5,058 nt of DNA from contig CAXAVP010000296.1 in the NCBI GenBank assembly GCA_963972175.1, positions 1 to 5,058 of the forward strand. The letters run 5' to 3'. The notes under the pieces were generated by a model that saw only the letters and a program-made list of their open reading frames with translations, was not told the origin of the DNA and ran no database searches. Within the stretch, counting starts at the first letter, position 1, and the number at the start of each line of letters is the position of its first letter. The stretch is from Arenibacter sp963972175. GTDB taxonomy: Bacteria; Bacteroidota; Bacteroidia; Flavobacteriales; Flavobacteriaceae. A program made the translations under genes and the position numbers. Of this stretch, positions 1-4,925 are shown piece by piece.

Positions 1-238
1 TGGCCACCCCAACAATGAACATAAAAAATGGTTGAATCAAATCCCAAAAACGCAAACCGTTCCAAGGGTGGTGGTGCAATTGTTCGGCCAAGGGGTGTAA
101 GTAAAGGTTGTTTTCCGTGTATTCCCCAAAACTGCCGTGAAAGCCAGCGGCCTCCGCAATTAGCAGAAACATGGTTAAACCTCTAAATACGTCAAGTGAA
201 AATAACCTCTTACTAAGGTTGTTTGTTTGGTTTGTCAT
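1..238 (-). CDS. HGSNAT/NagX-like membrane acyltransferase (DUF5009/DUF1624 type), N-terminal part
   Basis: Partial gene: the start is at 238 on the minus strand and the 79 visible codons run off the left edge. The protein opens with a short basic cytoplasmic segment and the motif RLFSLDVFRGLT (residues 11-22), followed by a hydrophobic helix (about 21-32). A periplasmic-type loop ends in HHHPWNG (55-61), and FWDLIQPFFMFIVGVA (64-79) begins the next helix. This layout matches my recall of human heparan-alpha-glucosaminide N-acetyltransferase, in which R-x-S-V-D-T-F-R-G, an active-site His just before WNG, and ADLVFPWFVFIMG follow in the same order; His56 aligns with that His. Bacterial relatives (NagX, DUF5009) are multi-pass inner-membrane proteins, often found with glycan-use genes, and are thought to transfer acetyl groups to amino sugars. 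The ATG at 238 is the first possible start because an in-frame TAA lies seven codons upstream. It is divergent from the SGNH hydrolase gene. The family is fairly certain; the substrate is unknown. Confidence 0.85.
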   Translation of the reverse strand, partial: MTNQTNNLSKRLFSLDVFRGLTMFLLIAEAAGFHGSFGEYTENNLYLHPLAEQLHHHPWNGLRFWDLIQPFFMFIVGVA

Positions 239-535
239 GATGTAATTGGTTGATTATTTGGTAAGAACAATGTAGTGATTTTCTATAACATTCATAAATT
301 AAAACAAATACCAAGCAATTTGCCTATATAGCTCTACCGCATTTAGACAGCTCCCCACCCACAAATCCAAGGATGATCTTTGGTATTACATCTTTGCCAG
401 CCCTAGTTCCGTAATGCATTAAGTAAAATAAAACGTCTAAATTGCCATTACCCTAAAAGTTGGGACTTTATAAGAGCTACCATAATTCGTTCTAAAATTT
501 TTATTTAATTTTTATTCCTAAAAAATTAAAAATTC
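239..535. other. divergent intergenic region (297 bp)
   Basis: This A/T-rich spacer lies between two divergent genes, so it should hold promoters for both. I found no good match to the Bacteroidota -7 element TAnnTTTG on either strand. It contains an imperfect 17-bp palindrome at 367-383, a small hairpin at 456-469 (AAAGT, loop TGGG, ACTTT), and one copy of GCATTTA (339-345), the complement of a 7-mer that recurs in the other intergenic regions. No ORF or RNA gene is recognised. Confidence 0.6.
367..383. promoter_or_regulatory. imperfect palindrome, possible operator
   Basis: CCAAGGATGATCTTTGG reads as a 17-bp palindrome around G375, with seven Watson-Crick pairs and one G-T mismatch between its arms. 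It lies about 150 bp upstream of the SGNH hydrolase start and about 130 bp from the divergent acyltransferase start, a position where a regulator could serve both genes. There is no evidence of binding, and short palindromes arise by chance in A/T-rich DNA. Confidence 0.25.
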
Positions 536-1189
536 ATGAAGAAAAAATTCTATTTCCTATTGGCCATTGGTATTATACTTTGTACTGGTTACAAACCAAA
601 AGAACCTAAAATATTGATCATAGGCGACTCTATTTCCATTGGGTATTTCCCTAAGGTTAAAGAAGCCTTGGCATCAAAAGCCATTGTAAAACACAATCCG
701 GGAAATGCACAACACACTGGAACCGGACTAAAAAAAATAAAGGACTGGATAAGAGACGAAAACTGGGATATTATTCAAATTAATTGGGGACTATGGGATC
801 TGTGTTACAGACATGCCGATTCTAAAATCTATGGGAACCGGGATAAAGAAAACGGCAGCATAACCTATAATTTGGAAACCTATACCAAAAATTTGGAAGA
901 ACTGGTAAAAACCCTAAAAGCCAATACCACTGCCAAATTAATATTTGTTACCACCACCTATGTACCAAAAAAGGAAGCCGGTAGGTTCACTAAAGATGTA
1001 CCCAAATACAACGCAGCTGCTAAATTGGTCATGAAAAAAAATGGTGTTTTGGTTAACGATATTTATAAAAAATCCAAAGCCATCCACAAAAAACACGGTA
1101 TAGGTGATGATGATGTTCACTATACCAAAAAGGGGTACGAAGAACTTAGTAAACTTATTATTCCCACACTTGATAAAACCATGCAATAA
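536..1189 (+). CDS. exported SGNH/GDSL-family hydrolase (probable carbohydrate esterase)
   Basis: A 217-residue protein of normal length for a single-domain SGNH hydrolase, probably acting as a serine esterase in the periplasm or outside the cell. Residues 1-18 form a signal peptide (MKKK, then a hydrophobic core); Cys16 lies at its end, but the preceding residues IIL do not make a good lipobox, so a lipoprotein is unlikely. Block I is IIGDSIS (28-34) with nucleophile Ser32. Block II is around PGN (55-57). Block III is NWGLWD (83-88), a variant of the usual GxND. Block V is DDVH (192-195), giving Asp192 and His195 of the triad. Several flavobacterial relatives sit in polysaccharide-use loci and are annotated as GDSL lipases or acetyl-esterases, so removal of an ester from a glycan is plausible but not shown here. 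The ATG at 536 directly precedes the signal peptide and follows an A/T-rich leader, typical for this phylum. The next recognised gene is more than 500 bp downstream, so it may be monocistronic. Confidence 0.88.
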   Translation: MKKKFYFLLAIGIILCTGYKPKEPKILIIGDSISIGYFPKVKEALASKAIVKHNPGNAQHTGTGLKKIKDWIRDENWDIIQINWGLWDLCYRHADSKIYGNRDKENGSITYNLETYTKNLEELVKTLKANTTAKLIFVTTTYVPKKEAGRFTKDVPKYNAAAKLVMKKNGVLVNDIYKKSKAIHKKHGIGDDDVHYTKKGYEELSKLIIPTLDKTMQ

Positions 1190-1209
1190 CTATAGTATTT
1201 CCTAAAAAC

Positions 1210-1226
1210 AAAAAATCTATTTTTTT
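1210..1226 (+). terminator. A/T hairpin with T-run, weak terminator candidate
   Basis: About 20 bp after the SGNH hydrolase stop, AAAAAAT and ATTTTTT are separated by only CT, and the run of T continues to 1226. The position and U-tract fit a transcription end, but the stem is all A/T and the 2-nt loop would force the inner pairs open, so it is weak as an intrinsic terminator. Confidence 0.25.
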
Positions 1227-1323
1227 CTATTCAGCTTATAATAGGCGAATTAGTTTTTTAAACCATAAAGGAACTCAACACCTATAAAAAAAGCATTTAT
1301 GTTCTTTAAAAATTAATTAATTT

Positions 1324-1340
1324 AAGCGATAAAATCGCTT
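1324..1340. promoter_or_regulatory. perfect 7-bp palindrome with AAA spacer
   Basis: AAGCGAT, AAA, ATCGCTT is a perfect hairpin or operator-like site ending 3 bp before the ATG at 1344. On the plus strand it lacks a following T-run. Read on the minus strand it is followed by an A/T-rich, T-ending tract (complement of 1306-1323), so it would suit a minus-strand terminator, but no minus-strand gene is seen there. Its role is unassigned; a regulator site or RNA hairpin controlling initiation is possible. Confidence 0.4.
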
Positions 1341-1343
1341 CCT

Positions 1344-1685
1344 ATGATACTTCAACCCATTAAACATGCCTCGCTCCTACTTATGGCGATAGTTGGTTTA
1401 ATGGGTTGTCTTTATATTGTACACAAAAACCTCTTTAGCATCTTTTTAGGTCGGAGCTACTATTTAGGTGGTCCGGATGGCAAGCTATGCGCTAGCTGTT
1501 CACAAATTACTCCCCATGGAGCAACAAAGCTTAAGAAAGTATGGTCCTACGTTGCCACGATCAGCTCTAAGCTAGAATGGACAACAATTTATGACCTTTG
1601 CCTAAGGGAGTTCATAATAATGAGGAAACAAAGCAAATTAAATAATGGCTTATGCCATAGAACAATAGAAGAAATAAACATTTAA
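1344..1685 (+). CDS. doubtful 113-aa ORF, possible small membrane protein
   Basis: I do not recognise this protein. Residues 9-36 are largely hydrophobic (SLLLMAIVGLMGCLYIV and a following FSIFLG) and could make one membrane segment or signal anchor. The remainder is basic and mixed, with a CASC pair (residues 49-52), and shows no family motif. LMGC (20-23) faintly resembles a lipobox, but Met before Gly is unusual. In favour: its stop is only 10 bp before the oxidoreductase start and an ORF of this length is not trivial. Against: the first 65 bases carry a perfect 13-bp inverted repeat, codon choice looks less regular than in neighbouring genes, and no homologue comes to mind. It may be non-coding DNA that is open by chance. 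Confidence 0.25.
   Translation: MILQPIKHASLLLMAIVGLMGCLYIVHKNLFSIFLGRSYYLGGPDGKLCASCSQITPHGATKLKKVWSYVATISSKLEWTTIYDLCLREFIIMRKQSKLNNGLCHRTIEEINI
1353..1408. repeat. perfect 13-bp inverted repeat with 30-bp spacer
   Basis: CAACCCATTAAAC (1353-1365) is exactly complementary to GTTTAATGGGTTG (1396-1408). Inside, TCGC (1371-1374) can pair with GCGA (1386-1389), so a transcript could fold into a long stem with an internal loop. A perfect 13-bp match at this distance is unlikely by chance. Its role is unknown: it could be an RNA hairpin, a dimeric regulator site, or the remnant of a mobile-element end. Confidence 0.6.
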
Positions 1686-1695
1686 AATATAAAAA

Positions 1696-2757
1696 ATGGA
1701 AAAACTTAAAACGCTGGTGGTAGGATGTGGTAATATGGGCATTTCCCATGCCAGGGCCTATCATCAACTGGAAGATTTTGAAATTGTAGGACTGGTGAGC
1801 CGTAAACCCGAAAGCAGGGAAAAATTGTCACAGGAATTGGGGGGGCTGCCCACCTATGCCAGTTTTGACGAGGCTCTGGAAAAGACCAACCCTCAGGTAG
1901 TTTCCATAAACACCTATCCGGATACACATGCGGAATACGTTAGAAAAAGTTTATTGGCCGGTGCCCATGTTTTTGTAGAGAAACCGCTGGCCCTCACGGT
2001 AACGGAGGCCCAAGAATTGGTAGATTTGGCCTTGGCCAGGAATAGAAAAATGGTAGTAGGATATATTTTAAGGGTACACCCTTCATGGACCAAGTTTGTT
2101 GAGGTAGCACAAACCCTTGGCAAACCCCTGGTAATGCGTATGAACCTAAACCAACAAAGTTCCGGGGATAAATGGTACACGCACAAACAACTAATGAGAT
2201 CTATGTCCCCAATTGTAGACTGTGGGGTACACTATGTGGATATCATGTGCCTTATGACGCGATCCGCACCAATAAGCGTTAGTGCCATAGGAGCCCATCT
2301 TAGCGATGAAATTGATCCCAATATGTACAATTATGGCCAATTACAGGTACGGTTTAAAGATGGATCCGTAGGATGGTACGAAGCTGGATGGGGTCCCATG
2401 ATGAGTGAAACTGCTGTTTTTATAAAGGATGTTATTGGACCTAAGGGATCCGTTTCCATCTCGGACAAAATGGAGGCTGATTCCCAAAATATTGAAGGGC
2501 ATACCAAGACTGGTTGTTTACAGTTACACCATAGCGAAATAACCAAAGAAGGGGAATTTGTTAAAAAAGATGAATTTATTAAAACGGAGGATGAACCGGA
2601 TCATGATGCACTCTGTAAATTGGAACAAGAATTTTTGTTGAAGGCCATACGCAACAATCATGACCTAAGCTCCCACTTAACAGACGCTATCAACAGTCTC
2701 AAAATTGTATTGGCAGCCGACGAATCATTTAAAACGGGTAAAACAATTATGTTGTAG
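1696..2757 (+). CDS. Gfo/Idh/MocA-family NAD(P)-dependent oxidoreductase
   Basis: A 353-residue cytoplasmic protein of normal family length. Residues 1-125 form the Rossmann domain: the dinucleotide motif VVGCGNMG (8-15) gives GxGxxG with Gly10, Gly12 and Gly15, and VSRKP (34-38) ends the second strand, where the cofactor ribose is read. EKP (95-97) carries the conserved Lys96. The C-terminal alpha/beta domain carries the second signature DCGVHYVD (175-182); Asp175 and His179 match the Asp and His that act with the EKP lysine in inositol dehydrogenase-type members. The family oxidises or reduces hydroxyls of sugars, inositols and sugar acids; the substrate cannot be read from sequence. Because the next genes degrade D-galactonate, it could oxidise galactose or a related sugar, or interconvert hexuronates or epimers, but this is inference. 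The start is at ATG 1696, nine codons before the first Rossmann glycine; the leader is A-rich without a Shine-Dalgarno sequence. A 341-bp gap separates it from the aldolase, so co-transcription is uncertain. Confidence 0.92.
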   Translation: MEKLKTLVVGCGNMGISHARAYHQLEDFEIVGLVSRKPESREKLSQELGGLPTYASFDEALEKTNPQVVSINTYPDTHAEYVRKSLLAGAHVFVEKPLALTVTEAQELVDLALARNRKMVVGYILRVHPSWTKFVEVAQTLGKPLVMRMNLNQQSSGDKWYTHKQLMRSMSPIVDCGVHYVDIMCLMTRSAPISVSAIGAHLSDEIDPNMYNYGQLQVRFKDGSVGWYEAGWGPMMSETAVFIKDVIGPKGSVSISDKMEADSQNIEGHTKTGCLQLHHSEITKEGEFVKKDEFIKTEDEPDHDALCKLEQEFLLKAIRNNHDLSSHLTDAINSLKIVLAADESFKTGKTIML

Positions 2758-2773
2758 TCCTTGCCTATGGACT
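2756..2773 (+). terminator. small hairpin overlapping the oxidoreductase stop, weak terminator candidate
   Basis: AGTCC (2756-2760) pairs with GGACT (2769-2773) around an 8-nt loop, directly at the end of the oxidoreductase gene and followed by TTATAATCGTTT. The stem is only 5 bp and the T-run is broken, so termination here is a weak guess. Confidence 0.2.
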
Positions 2774-3098
2774 TTATAATCGTTTAAAATATAAAATCTA
2801 ATCCCTATATTTAAAAACGTAATTCCCTTATGGACAAGTCTAAAGCACATGCAACTACCCTTACTTATGCAAAATAGTATCCTATGGACCCTATAGATTT
2901 TAGAGGTAGCACTCAGCAGTGGTCCCCATACCTGTTCTTCAAAAAAATGAAAGCTTCCAACAGCTACTATAGACATTCCTGGATAGCCAGTGAAATAATT
3001 TCCACGATACAATTTAAATGCAGTAAGAAAGGCTTTAAATGCCCAATGTTGGATATAATTTAGTTAATAAAAAGGCAGTGCCCTGTTTACAAAATACC
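2758..3098. other. 341-bp leader before the aldolase-dgoD-permease genes
   Basis: No recognised gene lies here. One short open frame, 2884-3063 (59 aa, MDPIDFRGST... ending ...CPMLDII), overlaps the region but matches no family I know and contains a small FKC repeat (residues 44-46 and 51-53) encoded by the DNA repeat at 3013-3042. The start at 3039, in frame with the aldolase, would add 20 residues outside the family alignment. The region most likely holds the promoter and control sites of the downstream genes; no canonical TAnnTTTG element was found. Confidence 0.5.
3013..3042. repeat. direct repeat TTTAAATGC, two copies at 21-bp period
   Basis: TTTAAATGC occurs at 3013-3021 and again at 3034-3042. 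The start-to-start distance is 21 bp, two helical turns, so both copies would face the same side of the DNA. They lie 57-86 bp upstream of the aldolase start at 3099, a suitable position for tandem activator or repressor sites controlling the sugar-acid genes. No binding protein is visible in the window. Confidence 0.4.
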
Positions 3099-3731
3099 AT
3101 GGAAAAAACAAAAATCCTTGATCAAATATTGAAGGAAAAACTGGTTGCAATCATTAGGATACCGCATAGTTCTGACATAGAACAAGTGGTAAAGGCACTG
3201 GTTACTGGCGGAGTAAAGGTCTTGGAAATCACCTCCAATACCCCAGGATACCTGGACGGGATAAAAGAGGCAAGAAATAATCACCCAAACACCATAGTTG
3301 GTGCCGGAACGGTTACCAATAAGGAAATAGCCAAAAAGGCCATAGCATCCGGGGCACAATTTTTGGTAACGCCCAATACCAAGGTAGAGGTAATCCAAAT
3401 TGCCCATGAGCATAACATCCCAGTACTTATGGGTGCCATGACACCCACAGAAATAACCGAAGCCGTGGATGCTGGAGCCGATATCATAAAGTTATTCCCG
3501 GCGGGACCACTGGGGTTAAACTATTTCAAAACCATAAATGGTCCCTTTAGAACCGTAAACTTCTTCGCCGTTGGAGGAATAAACACCAACAATGCCCAAG
3601 AATGGCTAAAGGCAGGAGCCCTGGGTGTGGGAGTTGGTGGAAGTCTTGCCAAACCCATAAAGTCCAAGACCGATTTTGAAGAAACAGTAACTAAGGCCAA
3701 GCAATTTATAAAACTTTTAAAACCATTATGA
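3099..3731 (+). CDS. eda: 2-dehydro-3-deoxy-phosphogalactonate/phosphogluconate aldolase (Eda/DgoA family)
   Basis: A 210-residue cytoplasmic class I aldolase that splits 2-dehydro-3-deoxy-6-phospho-galactonate or -gluconate to pyruvate and glyceraldehyde 3-phosphate. It is a single (beta/alpha)8 barrel. LVAIIR (15-20) is the first strand, Glu43 in VLEIT is the proton-relay acid, GAGT (68-71) and VTPN (90-93) line the active site, and Lys131 in IIKLFP is the Schiff-base lysine; AVGGI (157-161) and GVGVGGSL (176-183) are the phosphate-binding end. After Glu43 the sequence is ITSNTP, with Asn47 where E. coli Eda has Arg49; E. coli DgoA also has Asn there, and its VTPN and KIFP motifs are close. 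Together with dgoD next door this favours the galactonate substrate. I chose ATG 3099 (MEKTKIL) over the in-frame ATG at 3039, because the extra 20 residues do not fit the family and 210 aa is the usual length. The stop overlaps the dgoD start by 4 bp (ATGA), so the two are translationally coupled. Confidence 0.93.
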   Translation: MEKTKILDQILKEKLVAIIRIPHSSDIEQVVKALVTGGVKVLEITSNTPGYLDGIKEARNNHPNTIVGAGTVTNKEIAKKAIASGAQFLVTPNTKVEVIQIAHEHNIPVLMGAMTPTEITEAVDAGADIIKLFPAGPLGLNYFKTINGPFRTVNFFAVGGINTNNAQEWLKAGALGVGVGGSLAKPIKSKTDFEETVTKAKQFIKLLKPL

Positions 3732-4888
3732 AAGATCCATTGATCATTGAAAAAATTGAACTCTTTAAGGTACCGCCAAGGTGGCTTTTTGTAAAGATAA
3801 CTACCAAAGAAGGGATTGTTGGATGGGGAGAACCTGTTGTTGAAGGAAAAGCCGATACCGTAGCGGCCTGTGTAATGGAATTGCAACAATATCTTTTAGG
3901 TAAATCTGCCAGAAATATTGAAGATATTTGGCAGATACTATATCGCGGCGGATTTTATCGTGGAGGTCCCATACTTATGAGCGCTCTTTCGGGTATAGAT
4001 CAGGCCTTGTGGGACATTAAAGGAAAACACCTTGGTGTACCGGTGCACGATTTATTGGGAGGGGCCGTAAGGGAAAAAATGAAAATGTATTGCTGGATAG
4101 GTGGCGATAATCCCGAAGTAGTTTTGGAACAGGCACATGAAAAGGTAAAGGCCGGTTTCCAAGCGGTAAAAATGAATGCTACCGGGGGCATGGATTGGAT
4201 TTCTTCTTTACAGGATATAAAAAAAGTATCCAGAAACATTGGATTGCTACGGGAAGAATTTGGCAACAGCCTGGATATAGGGTTGGATTTTCACGGTCGT
4301 GTACACAAGGGAATGGTAAAGCGACTAATAGATGAGCTTGCCCCTTATGAGCCCATGTTTTTGGAAGAACCTGTGCTTAGTGAAAATAACGATGCCTTAC
4401 AACACATATATAACTACACCAGCATCCCCATAGCTACTGGGGAACGCATGTTTTCTAGATGGGATTTTAAAAAGATCCTGGCAGATGGGGTGGTAGACAT
4501 TATACAACCAGATCTGAGTCACGCCGGAGGCATTTCTGAGGTAAGGCGTATAGCCACCATGGCTGAAGCCTACGATGTGGCCCTTGCACCACATTGCCCA
4601 CTAGGTCCCATATCCTTGGCTTCTGCCCTACATGTAGACTTTGTATCGGCCAATGCCGTAATTCAAGAAAACAGTATCGGTATCCATTACAACCAAGGCT
4701 TTGATTTGCTGGATTACGTTATAAACCCTGAAATATTTGATATTAAGGAAGGATATATAGATCTATTTCAAAAACCCGGACTGGGGGTAGAAATGAATGA
4801 AGAAAAGTTAAGGGAAGGCCAGAAAATTGGTCATAACTGGGCCAATCCCATATGGCGCGGCAAGGACGGAAATTTTACCGAATGGTAA
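3728..4888 (+). CDS. dgoD: D-galactonate dehydratase
   Basis: A 386-residue enolase-superfamily enzyme (mandelate racemase/muconate lactonising branch) that removes water from D-galactonate to give 2-dehydro-3-deoxy-D-galactonate, with Mg2+. It is similar along its whole length to E. coli DgoD (382 aa) as I recall it, with shared blocks PPRW (16-19), GWGEPV (32-37), FYRGGPILMSA (76-86), IDQALWDIKGK (90-100), GLDFHGRV (185-192), EEPVL (213-217), GERMFSR (238-244), QPDLSHAGGI (260-269) and APHCPLGPI (287-295). The metal ligands are Asp187, Glu213 and Glu239; the acid/base residues are His189 and His289, with Asp262 paired to His289. No key residue is missing. The N-terminal capping domain (about 1-120) precedes the barrel. 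It starts inside the aldolase stop (4-bp overlap) and ends 37 bp before the permease, so the three genes form one operon. A related aldonate cannot be excluded as the true substrate, but the match is strong. Confidence 0.95.
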   Translation: MKDPLIIEKIELFKVPPRWLFVKITTKEGIVGWGEPVVEGKADTVAACVMELQQYLLGKSARNIEDIWQILYRGGFYRGGPILMSALSGIDQALWDIKGKHLGVPVHDLLGGAVREKMKMYCWIGGDNPEVVLEQAHEKVKAGFQAVKMNATGGMDWISSLQDIKKVSRNIGLLREEFGNSLDIGLDFHGRVHKGMVKRLIDELAPYEPMFLEEPVLSENNDALQHIYNYTSIPIATGERMFSRWDFKKILADGVVDIIQPDLSHAGGISEVRRIATMAEAYDVALAPHCPLGPISLASALHVDFVSANAVIQENSIGIHYNQGFDLLDYVINPEIFDIKEGYIDLFQKPGLGVEMNEEKLREGQKIGHNWANPIWRGKDGNFTEW

Positions 4889-4925
4889 ATAACATATAAT
4901 AACCACCACAACCAAAAAATAAACC

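Larger units (their letters stand above)
1190..1695. other. 506-bp region with palindromes and one doubtful ORF
   Basis: This stretch between the SGNH hydrolase and oxidoreductase genes contains no recognised gene. From the left it holds the A/T hairpin at 1210-1226, GCATTTA at 1293-1299, a perfect palindrome at 1324-1340, a perfect 13-bp inverted repeat (1353-1365 with 1396-1408), a 5-bp inverted repeat AGCTA/TAGCT at 1483-1497, and a small hairpin ATGGC-TTAT-GCCAT at 1645-1658, 37 bp before the oxidoreductase start. An open frame covers 1344-1685 and is listed separately with low confidence. No tRNA, tmRNA, RNase P or SRP RNA signature was seen. It could be a long leader, a decayed element, or a small gene with its control region. 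Confidence 0.5.

Noticed and set aside
1353..1408. Invertible promoter (phase-variation switch) flanked by the 13-bp inverted repeats
   Set aside because: The 30-bp spacer is far shorter than known Bacteroidota invertible promoters, holds no promoter motif, and no recombinase gene is nearby.
1190..1695. Insertion sequence or MITE filling the gap
   Set aside because: No transposase fragment, terminal inverted repeats at the borders, or target-site duplication could be found.
2766..2889. TATGGAC repeated three times (2766-2772, 2829-2835, 2883-2889)
   Set aside because: The spacings (63 and 54 bp) are irregular, the flanks do not match, and a 7-mer in this composition can recur by chance.
1455..2970. 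AGCTACTAT shared by two intergenic regions (1455-1463 and 2962-2970), with a near copy at 474-482
   Set aside because: The match does not extend past the 9-mer and the positions relative to genes differ, so there is no support for a shared element.
3039..3098. Upstream in-frame start for the aldolase, adding 20 residues (MPNVGYNL...)
   Set aside because: The added residues lie outside the family alignment, and the ATG at 3099 gives the standard length with the usual N-terminus a few residues before LVAIIR.
938..4594. Open frames of 65-122 codons on the minus strand lying opposite the SGNH hydrolase, oxidoreductase, aldolase and dgoD genes
   Set aside because: Each overlaps a well-supported gene on the other strand, and the translations show no family motifs. 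They are by-products of codon use in the real genes.
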